From positions 67,030,472 through 67,094,471 of the forward strand of contig NC_060257.1 of NCBI RefSeq assembly GCF_921293095.1: 64,000 nucleotides of DNA, in the 5' to 3' direction. Position numbers and translations under genes: made by a program. This stretch comes from Ischnura elegans. Lineage: Eukaryota > Arthropoda > Insecta > Odonata > Coenagrionidae. The notes below the pieces were generated by a model, which was given only the letters and a program-made list of their open reading frames with translations, was not told where the DNA came from and made no database searches. Below, piece after piece: positions 11,614 to 21,536 of this stretch. How positions within the stretch are numbered: position 1 is the first letter of the stretch; each line of letters begins with the position of its first letter.

Positions 11614-11793
11614 TGTGAGTTGCGGGGGCCCTCCACCAGAATAATTTTAAGATTGATGGTTCCAAATGGCAATTTTACGGCTTTCTGAGGGATATTTGAT
11701 TAATCCTAACACTATTCTATAAGTAATACAAATCCATTAAGTAAAATAGATTAAACCTACACATGGGGCCCCCGCGAAGAATACGAACTCACA
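11614..11793. repeat. Short inverted-repeat element
   Basis: TGTGAGTT at the left and AACTCACA at the right frame the pair GCGGGGGCCC and GGGCCCCCGC. It looks like a small MITE. Just upstream (11526 on), CAGGGGCGCAGC followed by G runs resembles another hAT-like terminus that I could not pair. Confidence 0.4.
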
Positions 11794-12609
11794 CACGCTG
11801 ACAAGAAATTATTTTTTCCGTTTTCTTTTTTCTGCCGCACAATTGCAACATTCTTCTCGTCCTCCACTTTTCCCATTTATAAGAATTTTTTATTCGCGTT
11901 TCCCTGACAACTCTATGTCGCCAGCGAGTCTTTACTAATTGCTCAAGACGAACATTTTTTAGACGAAATACCGGCATATGAATCCTTCCTCCTACCTCAA
12001 AAAATGTTTATGGCTCTCACGCTACGCAAAACCATGGAATTCTTTAAGCAAACTAATAATTTCGTAAATACAATCCTGAAACTTAAACTCATCAATGATT
12101 ATTATAAAATGGGATTATTTACAAGGATTTCTTCTCCTCTGCGACAAATGATAAGTGTGGAAATAAAAAGGATTTCATTTCCATTACCAAACCAACCGTA
12201 TAATTATGGGTACTCATGACCTTGCGACTTCATTACTACGATAATAATATGAGCAAATCGCTTAAGAAATTTAGATCGAGAACACGGCTAGCTTGCGGAT
12301 TAACATGTATATAAATCCGTTGGAGTAGATTTCGTCCTCATTCACATTTGCTGGATGCGATCAAGGAAAGTCATTCGTAAAAGAAAATAAAAGTGGTGTA
12401 CTTACGGTGGATTCTGCAATCGCACCGCGACCTTGTTTGTCATTCCATTGACTGCGTCAGTGAAATAATAGCAGGTTTGTTGATGGATGATGGACAGGCC
12501 GACCACTGGCTCCACAATGTCAGGTATTTGTGACCACATTACCTCTTCAAGAAATTCCTTTCAGAGGAAGATAAAGAGTTTATTTTTCACGTTTACGAAC
12601 GATAAGCAT

Positions 12610-12870
12610 CAGGGATGCCGACTTATAAAAAATATTGGGGGGGCCCAAACCGGGGATATTGCCCCGGGAAATTTTATAAGAAGTGAGTTTTAAGCTTTTT
12701 AAGCATTTTAGAAGAGTCATATGATCAACATTAGAACCCTGATAACTCGAATCTCGATATCTGGATCCTCCGGGGAAATGCGACAAGCCTGACACATTTT
12801 TTCCTCACACCCATAACGAATTTTTGAGGGGGCTCGTGCCCCGTCAGGCCCCATGGAGTCAGCGCCACTG
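12610..12870 (-). mobile_element. hAT-like non-autonomous element, family B, copy 2 (uninterrupted)
   Basis: The ends CAGGGATGCCGACTTA and (inward from the right) CAGTGGCGCTGACTCCATGG match copy 1 at 2504-3645 in reverse. An 8-bp target duplication flanks it: ATAAGCAT at 12602-12609 and ATAAGCAC at 12871-12878, 7 of 8 identical, as expected for hAT. At 261 bp it represents the element without insert C. A G run (12639-12645) sits inside its left end. Confidence 0.85.
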
Positions 12871-14960
12871 ATAAGCACACAATTGAAACACGTTCTAATA
12901 AAATGAAGTAGATTAAGTTAAAGTTGGCATTCTAGTTATTTCAAATCGAACTTTAAACTTATTGAAAAATTTTCAAGGAACAAAAGCAGAAACTATGTTC
13001 TGGATAGTCGGTGGGGCCTTATAAATTAAATGGCTCGACATGATTTATCAATATAAATTTGAATGTGAGGGATAAAAACCCTGAGACACCCCTGGCTACA
13101 TCCTTGACCATTACCAGTAACTGATATTCTGATAAATCCAATGAAGTGCAGCCTTTTCTCGGTAAAAGTTTAGAACAAAGAGAAGTTATTTAAGCCAACA
13201 TTAGGTACTTCAATTGATTGGATGACAAATTTCAACGAAATCTTGATAAAGCGAATGTTTCCGTCTTAGAAGTTTTGTGCAACATAAAATGGAAGAGAAA
13301 CATTGTTTGCTGCCAAACATCTTTTCTCTAAGTTTTCGAAAGCTGCAAAAAAACATCGTCGGATATTGTTTTCTTCGACCTTTTTCTTCACCTTCGACCT
13401 TTTTTCGGATATCCCTTCGGAATTTTTCAATTTATATAAATTTCTAAGTTGCTAGCATCAAAGTTTACGAAAAATAGAGCCCCTTAAAGAAATGAGCTAA
13501 CCTCATTTTTGAAATTGTTAATTACACCTAATTTTCTTTCGTCTGCATATAATTCAATATAATGGCAATCTATTAGAAAGAATTTAAGCTGTTTATCAAT
13601 GAAACCAACTCCACTTGCAAAGACTTATAAACAAAACTACGCTACAATATTTTCTAGTTGAGTGGTATGATTTCCGAAAAATCTATAACCATTGATGCTA
13701 AATATTCACTATTTTTTAATATTCGGTCTTCTTAAAAAGTAATTGCGATGTATTCTTCTCAATGGCTTCAACAGTTGGAATACGAGGAAATGGAGAGAAC
13801 AGATAAATTCTTTCAATAATAGCATGCATCAGCTTGATTCTGCTAATTATATCATCAATGCGATTTTTATGAGTCACACTCATCTAACCTCATTTAGCTT
13901 CCGAAAATCGCGAAAAGAGAAAATAGCGACATAAAATCATTCCAGGCATAACGAGTGATGAGGTAGGTTTTCTGGTTTATGTAAGTTTCAAGAACTTCTG
14001 ATGTTTACTATTCGCCATGAAGAGAATAAAGTGAGTGAGCTAAGAGGACAGAATAGAGTTGATTGTGATCGGAAGGAGATAAGATCTCACGCTCAGCAAA
14101 TGGATTTCCAGTTGCTTAATTTTCCTCACGACTCGGGTACAAGGTAAAATGTCTCGAGCCATACAATGAACAGAAACGTATAATGAAATATCCTTTTCAT
14201 AGGACTTGAATAACCTCCGGATAACCTGTTTTTGAAATTTTACATCAAACTCATGCATAGAATGCCCATATATTTCATTATAATTAGCAATAAATTTAGT
14301 TTTAATTATCGTTAATTTTATGTTAATCGTTTTTTATAACTGAAATGGCCGTATAGTTCTAATGGCATAGTATTGGTTACATTGTGGTTCGATCCCGAAA
14401 AAAGACTTTTTTTAAACTTTGGACTTTGGCGGCATTCACTTACAGTATCTGATTAAGAAAAAAAATCTTGCGAAATGCTCGATTTATAAATACACTCGAA
14501 TTTAAATTATAAATACTCTTACTGCATTTCGTGACAGAAAATATTGAGGATATCCCATTGAAAATTGTCTTTTCAAATTCAAACCAAGTTGAATTCAACA
14601 GATGTGTATTTTTTTGTATTGCGGCCAAAACAAGGCTGAAGAGTTATTGGTCAGATTAAGTGCCCCTGGGCTAGCCGTCTCCTGAGCTGATGTATCGCGG
14701 GCGTTCGCCATGTGGAAAAAAAATCTGGGGGCAAGGCCCATTACGCCCCCCTGGCTAAGCGCCTGGCTGTGATGGAAAAGTATTGAAAAATGTAATCGGG
14801 CTTACTTAAAATTACCCTTTCAAATTTCTAACTAATTAGAATCACAAATTACTCATTGAAAAAGTAAACAGTGGGATTACAATTAGGATTGCAGTCACTT
14901 ATAACTTGGCTCCCATGTATGATGTAATAGTTGTCAATAGTTGCTCAAACTGGTATTACT
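12871..14960. other. Intergenic, traces of hAT-like termini only
   Basis: AT-rich. At about 13065-13100 and 14640-14770 there are sequences like GTAGCCAGGGGTG and CTTAGCCAGGGGGGC that resemble hAT-like ends, but no partners were found. No coding segment supported. Confidence 0.3.
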
Positions 14961-15395
14961 ACATCTACATGCTACCCCGCAAGCCGCCATAAAAGCGCGT
15001 GGCAGAGGGTGTTAGGACACCAGCCATTTACACATATAAAGGAAATACGAAATTACGATTAGCATTTATTAAAGTCCTTTATGTTTCGGGGGAAATATGA
15101 ATTCCCATATCTATCCGTTCGGCTAAATATCTCTCTTAATTTACTGCTCCTGACGGACTGAAAATATTTAGGGGCTCTAAGATGATGTTCTCCGTGTCGC
15201 TCCGAAGGATATCTATTCTCAATTGTTCAAGCAATATAAGCCTAGCGCCCAGACTCCGAGTCTCCAGCGGCTCTCAGCCTAATTTGCTTAACATCTGGGT
15301 AACGCTGTCTGTACGCACGTAGCAGTTTTTGACCAAACTAGCATTCTTCCTTCGTATTTTAACCAGTTCACGGATTAAGTATTTCCGCTAATCGA
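14961..15395 (-). mobile_element. CR1/Daphne-like LINE (family T), 5'-truncated 3' end
   Basis: On the minus strand this holds the last part of a reverse transcriptase ORF and the 3' UTR, ending in the family tail read from the plus strand as ACATCTACAT then TACCCCGCAAGCCGCC. Other copies lie at 16541, 47810, 48378, 56079, 61985 and 63545. It is almost identical to the copy at 16541-16955 over about 290 bp, much closer than to the others. Confidence 0.75.
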
Positions 15396-15751
15396 CATGC
15401 AAACCAACATTTTGACTATTTTTTGATGCCACTGAATAAAATTACAATCAAAATATTTTATTTAGGATTTTTCGGCATAAATAAATATTTTTAACCGAAA
15501 TTTTACAACTGGGGATGAAGTCAATGTAGGTTAAAAATGTCTTTCGATCAGGGCGCGCGGATTTCAAAATTTCACTATTGATTAACAAAATGTTACAATG
15601 ACTTGCACAAGCTTTGTCGTATATTACAAGTAAAAATTATTTCTCAGGATTAATCGTTTATCGAAGCATAGCGTCGACGATATTATAAAGCACCCCGCGC
15701 GCCAAGCCCGAGGAATACGATTACATTAAAGGCACCAGGTAAATCCAAAAT
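15396..15751. other. Intergenic spacer
   Basis: AT-rich; no gene or repeat boundary recognised. Confidence 0.3.
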
Positions 15752-15936
15752 ATTTAAATAAATAAAAGACCGTAGCACTTTTCCACAACTTTTTTTACTG
15801 CGTACAACGCGTTTTGGCTCACTAAGCCATCATCTGGTACACGTCTTTTACCAGATGATGGCTCAGTGAGCCGAAACGCGTTGTACGCAGTAAAACATTT
15901 TTGTGGAAAAGTGTTACGATCTTTTATTTATTAAAT
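15752..15936. repeat. Near-perfect palindrome with hammerhead-like core
   Basis: Arms of about 88 bp (15752-15840 and 15849-15936) are inverted copies with few mismatches and an 8-bp centre. Each arm carries CAGATGATGG, a short GGCTC/GAGCC hairpin and (G/A)AAACGCG. That order resembles the CTGATGA...GAAAC hammerhead core in Penelope-like elements, but the second base is A instead of T in both arms. Likely a Penelope-derived terminal repeat pair. Confidence 0.65.
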
Positions 15937-16323
15937 ATGTCTAACTTCCACCAATTGAAGCCTGATTCTGTTGAACTAAATCCAATATTATTAATTCATT
16001 CACTTATTTTTACACATGACCCAGAAAACAGCACTATTTGGCCTTCACATTCGGGGTGTAACGTTTGGTATATAAATATTGGATGTTTAATGAATAATTT
16101 TATTTAATGTTGTTAGGGAGTTGTTGACGGTGAAGAGGGGGAGGTTGTTGAGGAGGAAAGAAAAAGGGAAGGTTGCTTCACGGAGTGAGACAAAAAAGAA
16201 AATTGTAATTTGAAGAAAATAAAGAGGTTTTCCCATAAAAAAAACAATCGTCTGACGTTACAGAGAGTTAGAGCAAATACCATTGGATGGATAACAAACA
16301 ACCATGGTCTGGTTAAAGATGAC
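15937..16323. other. Intergenic spacer
   Basis: AT-rich; a purine-rich stretch near 16125-16200 is the only compositional feature. No gene. Confidence 0.3.
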
Positions 16324-16396
16324 CCACCTAGGCGGGACTCGATCCTACGACCTTCAATTTGGAATGCGAAGACTATATCCCGCTGCCACTGAGGCC
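16324..16396 (-). repeat. tRNA-like Pol III unit (decayed tRNA or SINE head)
   Basis: The minus strand starts GGCCTCAGTGGCAGCGG and contains a good box B, GGATCGAGTCC, followed by CGCCTAGG. The acceptor ends do not pair and the anticodon stem has an oversized loop, so it is not a working tRNA. It lies directly behind the terminator of the tRNA-Lys gene on the same strand. Confidence 0.5.
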
Positions 16397-16397
16397 G

Positions 16398-16405
16398 AAA
16401 AAAAA
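16398..16405 (-). terminator. RNA polymerase III T-run terminator of tRNA-Lys
   Basis: Eight A on the plus strand (T8 on the transcribed sense strand) begin one base after the tRNA 3' end, the standard Pol III stop. Confidence 0.85.
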
Positions 16406-16406
16406 T

Positions 16407-16479
16407 CGCCCGAGCAGGGACTGGAACCCTGGACCCTCAGATTAAAAGTCTGATGCTCTACCGACTGAGCTACCCGGGC
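16407..16479 (-). tRNA. tRNA-Lys (anticodon UUU)
   Basis: The 73-nt minus-strand sequence folds fully: acceptor GCCCGGG with CTCGGGC (one G-U pair), D arm with AGCTCAGTCGGTAGAGC, anticodon arm CAGAC-TTTTAAT-CTGAG with TTT anticodon, and T arm CAGGG-TTCCAGT-CCCTG. The discriminator is G and no CCA is encoded, as expected in eukaryotes. Box B reads GGTTCCAGTCC. No intron. It decodes AAA/AAG Lys codons and appears functional. Confidence 0.95.
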
Positions 16480-16540
16480 TACTACCTCCAAAACTCAAAA
16501 TTACGTCTAAGAAAATATTTTTTGGAGTACTTTAAAATAA

Positions 16541-16955
16541 ATCTACATCTACATAATACTCCGCAGGCCGCCTAAAAGGCGTGTGGCAGGGGGTGTTAGG
16601 ACACCTGCCGTTCACACATAAAAAGGAAGTGCTCTAAGGAAATTACGACTAGCATTTATTAAAGTCCTTTATGTTTCGGGGGAAGTATGAATTCCCATAT
16701 CTATCCGTTCGGCTAAATATCTCTCTTAATTTACTGCTCCTGACGGACTGAAAATATTTAGGGGCTCTAAGATGATGTTCTCCGTGTCGCTCCGAAGGAT
16801 ATCTATTCTCAATTGTTCAAGCAATCTAAGCCTAGCGCCCAGACTCCGAGTCTCCAGCGGCTCTCAGCCTAATTCGCTTAACATCTGGGTAACGCTGTCT
16901 GTACGCCAGTAGCAGTTTTTGACGAACCACGCAGCCTTCCCTTGTATTTTGAATG
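16541..16955 (-). mobile_element. CR1/Daphne-like LINE (family T), 5'-truncated 3' end
   Basis: Same tail and C-terminal reverse transcriptase segment as at 14961-15395, and nearly identical to it over about 290 bp (roughly 15075-15345 against 16640-16905); similarity drops sharply outside. The two lie either side of the tRNA-Lys gene. Confidence 0.75.
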
Positions 16956-17256
16956 GGAAGTGTTCGTCTATAGGTTGCTCTATTTTGAAGGGAATGCAAT
17001 ATTTTCCAGAAGCAAAAAAATTAATAGTTATCCTGAGGTCTTTTTAACTTTTGTAAACGCTTATATACGAGTATATTTTATATTTATGCTCTTTTGTACT
17101 TAAGTAATCAAGGCCTAGTGGGTGGTCCATGCCCTCCCCCCTCCGAAATTTTAAGCTCCTTCAAACGTACCCCCTCTAACTTCACCCTCCCCCCAAAATG
17201 AACCCCCGGTCTTGGTGGATCCCCAAAGACTTCTTCAGGCTACGAACCCACACGTA

Positions 17257-17789
17257 CCATAGAACTTATCGTTTATCCGGATTAACTTGGGCCGGGCATG
17301 ATCCGGATTAACAAAAAATACGGATGAAACGGAAACAATAGGAATATCAATTTTAAAAAGTAAGTGCTGTACTGTGATAGAAAAACTAAATATTTATTTA
17401 TCATGATATCGACCATAAGCATAGCTCACTACACAATAAGCTACATATGAGAAATGTTTTGAACGTAGGTTTTCGCAGCGAGAGGCATCGTTGCTAACGG
17501 CTTCCGGGTGCAGCTGCGTGTTGCGCTTTGTCGTGCAAGCTTTCGCGTCCGTTTGAGGGCGCATCATCAGGCGATGAATGAAATTACGAAAATCAATTTG
17601 AAATGTATTTAGTTATTGTTCATAAATAAATCGTCTTCATTCCATTGGTTTACTTTTGTGTAACGTCTAACCGCTGTAATGAAAACTGAAATCTTGCACG
17701 GTACTTTTCGTGGAATATTGGCTCAGATCTTTGATCCGGATAAACAGGAGAGCCGGATAATCGAGGTCCGGATAAACGTGTTTCTATTG
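17257..17789. mobile_element. pogo/Tigger-type MITE
   Basis: TA flanks both ends (17255-17256, 17790-17791). Ends read inward: CCATAGAACTTATCGTTTAT and CAATAGAAACACGTTTATCC, both running into CCGGATTAA or CCGGACC subterminal repeats typical of pogo/Tigger elements. No DDE transposase is visible. The minus strand at about 17540-17570 contains CTGATGA followed by a hairpin and GAAAG. Confidence 0.7.
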
Positions 17790-17918
17790 TAACAAAAAAT
17801 ATAACAAAATCATAATATATTTCGGAAAAAGAAAGTAGAAATATGCATTTGCTATTGTCGCTGTTCTGGCTCCTTGCGTAACTGATTTGGTGTTTCATAG
17901 AGCTATATTTTTGCACAG

Positions 17919-18104
17919 GAAGATTTAGAATCAAATGTGGAGGAAGTGCATAAGGAAATGGCATGAGGGGAAAGTGGAGTGTTTTTTGCAACACCATTAG
18001 TTTCCAGTGACAAACTTGAACTTCCTGCAGAAGCCTATGCTCAAATTCTATATGAGATATATTCTGACCGCGAAGTTCGTAGAAAGTGCTTTTGGGTTTC
18101 GTAA
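17919..18104 (+). pseudogene. Unidentified decayed coding segment behind an acceptor-like site
   Basis: After TATTTTTGCACAG, the plus strand has 61 sense codons ending in TAA, with one in-frame TGA (17964-17966). It reads EDLESNVEEVHKEMA, stop, then SDKLELPAEAYAQILYEIYS and REVRRKCFWVS. The residue mix is protein-like, acidic then helical. I do not recognise the family. It could be a dead exon of a host gene or transposon. It is antisense to a 182-codon open frame (17650-18198, minus), which it may explain. Confidence 0.35.
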
Positions 18105-18829
18105 AATCGGGAACATGAGTGAGTCTGGTATGATGAGCTAACTTTGACAAGTGCTTTGATAAGACTCTAAAAATAACAACAGAGAAGAAACGTCTCACAA
18201 TAGTACACTAAAGTGTAAGTTTCCTCAATGTCAAGGAGAGAATAGACACTTTCAGGAATTAAGAATTTTCAGAATTATATCTTTCAGCAGTACAGTTATT
18301 AGGGTGATGATTCTGAAACGAATGCTTCTTTCTAGAAATATTTTTTCTGCGACCAGTTACACCTCACGTTAATTGTAGCGGTTTCATTCCTAAGATCGCG
18401 TAGGTATTAGCTGCCTTAGCTGCGATTACCCTATTTCATAGAGCTAACTAATGTTAGATCAGTAGCTAACCCCAGGGAACGAAAGAACAGGAATAGGGTT
18501 ATTACTTTTTTGGCATGCTTTGAGACAATAGTGATTACTAAGGTAAGACCGTAGTACTACGCAGTAACAGGCTATTATCAATAACAGACCAATGAAGACA
18601 TCGTCAAATAGGGTCTTACTAGGCAAGTTATGGATGGGGTAGCTTAAATTTCTTTTTCACTAAATGTTTTCTGGGTAGCTGAATCTGAGATATTTAACAA
18701 AATCTCGTGACGCAACGCTGCCAAGAATGCAAAAAATCTAAGCACTGTTATTTTTTAGCTTTTTTGTTCAAAAAGGGCTCATACTTTAAACATGTTTAAA
18801 ACTGAAAATACACGTTAAAGTGATAAATG
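18105..18829. other. Intergenic, nothing recognised
   Basis: AT-rich without terminal repeats or coding segments that I can support. Confidence 0.35.
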
Positions 18830-19620
18830 AACCCAAAAAATGTACATAGAATACATGCTTGAATTGCTATTAGTAAACATTTACAAATGCACGCACATTT
18901 AAGTTTGGGTATACCACTTGGAACCATTAGGCATCACAAAAATTATTAAGAAATATTTATCAGATTGAGATGCTTTCTTGATGATCGAGAGTTGGATTTT
19001 CCAATTTTACCGGCCTTGGAGAAAAGTCTTTCACATGGGACGGGTGACGTTGTCATACTTCCTCCCCCGCTCTTTGCCTGCGCCCAGCGCGCGGCAGTAG
19101 CATAGCTCATGGGCGTACCTAGCGAGGGGCAGGGGGGGGGGGGGCAGCTGCCCCCCTTGAAGCAAAAATCGCAAAAGTCTTTAAGCAAAATCAGTACTGA
19201 ATTGAAACGAAACTATTCGACAAATTTTCTTTAAAACCATGAAATATGATATGTATTAGTATAAGATATGTAAATAAAATAAAACTATTTTTTCAAGGAA
19301 ATAATCTCATACACTCATAATGCCCTCTTATGATTTTCATAAAATGTTGGTTTCATTCACCTTTCCTATGCTAAAATGTCACAACTTGGCTTACCCCCCC
19401 CCCCCCCCCCGCCCCCCCCTAGACCATGGCCCGCCTCCCCCTAATTATGATCCTGGGTACGCTCTTGGCGTAACTGACTATTACGCGCTAATGAGATCAA
19501 ACAAAATGATCAAGATCGACTTTGAAGCATCGAGTTTGTTTCGTAACTCGAATATTATGGCTCGATCTCGATTTACTCGAATTTCGGCTTCTAAAACTCG
19601 ATTCGAAATCAATTTGTCCA
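18830..19620 (-). pseudogene. hAT transposase relic, copy 2, split by a MITE
   Basis: The minus strand at 18946-19053 reads TSPVPCERLFSKAGKIGK followed by a HLNLI-like end, the C-terminal dimerisation region of hAT transposases (consensus S-V-P-C-E-R-x-F-S-K-A-G). It aligns with 11160-11480, and the alignment resumes at 19476 after the MITE 19108-19467. The catalytic part is missing. Confidence 0.75.
19108..19467. mobile_element. hAT-like MITE, family H, copy 1, nested in the hAT relic
   Basis: Ends read inward: CATGGGCGTACCTAG and CAAGAGCGTACCCAG. The 8-bp flanks GCATAGCT (19100-19107) and GCGTAACT (19468-19475) match at 6 of 8, the differences being transitions. Long G and C runs lie close inside both ends. 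GAAGCAAAAATCGCAAAAGT inside is shared with the copy at 58510-58717. Confidence 0.75.
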
Positions 19621-20004
19621 TAATTAGGTGGGGGAAGTTTGTATGGTAATGTTGACTCATTTGAAGCAAGTATACTCATGATATTTTAAATCTGCATGTA
19701 AGAGAATACAAAATAATATACTTGACTACATATAAATAATGGAATTCCGAAGCCATGCTCTCGCGAGTGATTCATTAAACTAATTCAGACTACAGTTCTT
19801 AAATTAAATATTTATCCTCTATATTATTCCTACTGTATAGATACCTATTTCCCAACTTATACGCAACCATACTCTACAAATGAGGTACCAAAATGCACAG
19901 AATTTATCAGAAAACATGCGACGGCATATCTTACTTCCTAAATATTGCTATTGTTTCCTAAAATTGGTTTTTAAAAATTAAAAAAAAATAAATTATTAAA
20001 AAAA
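19621..20004. other. Intergenic spacer
   Basis: AT-rich; may include the rest of the hAT relic or the decayed upstream part of the Helitron. No motif found. Confidence 0.3.
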
Positions 20005-20325
20005 ATCGATTCCGGCAAGATTATCCTCATCCCAAGAATACAGTTAACGCCGTCGGATCCCACCATGCCTTTTAATTTGACTCGCAGACAATTTCCCATT
20101 AAGGTTTCCTATGCGATGACTATTAACAAGGCACAGGGTCAGACTTTGCAAAGAGCTGGCTTATTCCTGCCTGACCCTGTATTCCTTCATGGCCAACTTT
20201 ATGTAGCATTCTCTAGGGTAAGATCTTTTCAAAATATTTTTGTAAATATTAAGGAAAACGCTAAACAAGTATTAACAGAGGATAGTGTAATTACTTCCAA
20301 TGTTGTGTTTAAAGAGGTCCTCTGA
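20005..20325 (+). pseudogene. Helitron PIF1-like helicase, C-terminal fragment
   Basis: The plus strand reads SGKIILIPRIQL, then MPFNLTRRQFPIKVSYAMTI, NKAQGQTL and HGQLYVAFSRVRS, then stops after FKEVL. These are the last conserved blocks of the Helitron/PIF1 helicase: QFP(I/V)...AMTINKAQGQTL and the HGQLYVA(L)SR arginine-finger motif. The frame is intact here but all upstream helicase and Rep parts are missing, so this is a 5'-truncated Helitron. The ATG at 20065 is internal, not a start. Confidence 0.85.
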
Positions 20326-20442
20326 CCTCAATTTGTACATGAACATTCCAATTAAATTTGTACATAAGACCCTGCCTTTTTTTTCTACATTTTAAAATTA
20401 GAACTATCCCTCTGTGGACCTGCATTGAAAAGAGTGGGGGAA

Positions 20443-20471
20443 GCCCGCTGAGAGCGGGCGCATCACGCTCG
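20443..20471 (+). repeat. Probable Helitron 3' hairpin and terminus
   Basis: GCCCGC-TGAGA-GCGGGC forms a perfect 6-bp stem 118 bp after the helicase stop, followed by CATCACGCTCG and then T. Helitrons end in a short hairpin some 10 bases before CTRR next to a T. The terminus here would be CTCG, one base off the consensus. Confidence 0.5.
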
Positions 20472-20928
20472 TTTTCCTTATTTCGGAGAAGGGACACGTA
20501 GGTTCCCCTATGTGGACGCCTTTGCTTGGAGTTCATGATTACGGAGCAAGTTTAGATTCCATATTTTCCGAAGGAAATTTTTCCTATCACTCTTATATTT
20601 CTTTCCCGAGTTTTTGCATTTTTGAGTCGCCACATATTTCTCTCAGCCTTCAATTCTTTAAACGTAAGACCAATCTCTTTGTCGACAAGGCCAAATAGAG
20701 CTATATAGCGTAGCAAACCGCTAATTGCAATGAAAATGTCCGTTGAAACAGGAAATCGCTCATTTCCATTAGGCAGAGAGACCTTTGGAAAAGAAAAATG
20801 GCACGGTAGGATAAAAAGACTATTCACTTACCCTTCAAATTATTAGTTAATATCTCAGTTTAACGAGCTGAAGATTTTTCAAATAAAATTTGTCGATTGC
20901 GGCACGTCGACATTGTCTCTATTTACAG
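20472..20928. other. Intergenic spacer
   Basis: Begins just past the presumed Helitron end. No gene recognised; a good acceptor closes the interval. Confidence 0.3.
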
Positions 20929-21059
20929 TGCGTGCTCGGGTTGATAGTGCTAAGCAATCTCTTAAAATGATGGATAATAGTGGGTCGATAGTTGTAGACG
21001 CGGTGAATTTTTCTAAAGAGGAACGGCTGTACTATGATGATGACATAACTTACATGTGA
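20929..21059 (+). CDS. Candidate exon of an unidentified gene
   Basis: A strong acceptor (TGTCTCTATTTACAG, ending at 20928) opens a frame reading RVDSAKQSLKMMDNSG, SIVVDAVNFSKEERLYY and DDDITYM, then TGA at 21057-21059. A weak donor (GTGATT at 21056) is an alternative exit. Composition is coding-like, polar and acidic. I do not recognise it, and no other exon was found near. Confidence 0.35.
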
Positions 21060-21536
21060 TTTCATCTAAATTTTCTTTCATATTTATGCAATCTTAAGAT
21101 TGGCATACTGCAGCACTATTCTATTACCATAGTCCCGAAGATTATGGATGAAAACAAGCCAGCGTGGTTCGATTTTATAAGTTCACTCATTATAAATATA
21201 AATAAGATATAAAGTATTGTAAAACCTAAAATTAAGGATAAGAAAGTGTTTCGTACCAACATTTTGCCGATTTCTGCATCTTCCGCACTAATATTCAAGG
21301 AGTATATTTTGTTTTGGTGGCTCGATCGTTGGCTGCAAGCCAAAGTGTGAGAGATATTTTTTTCTAAACAGAGTTATGTACAGAAATTGAATGATGAAAC
21401 ATATAAAAACTTGGTGGCCAAGGGATGCGAGTGAGTCACTGTTCTCTGCTGACATCTAATGACACATTAAATTTTTTATCAATACCTTTTCCTAACAATA
21501 TACTTGATATAATTGTTGGTTTTTTTCCCGGCGAAC
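21060..21536. other. Intergenic, nothing recognised
   Basis: AT-rich. A minus-strand frame (21116-21343) contains a hydrophobic run of about 20 residues but no family signature. Confidence 0.3.

Noticed and set aside
13065-13100. hAT-like end GATGTAGCCAGGGGTG
   Set aside because: No partner end or target duplication within 1 kb on either side.
16324-16396. A second tRNA gene
   Set aside because: Box B is good, but the acceptor ends do not pair and the anticodon loop is too large.
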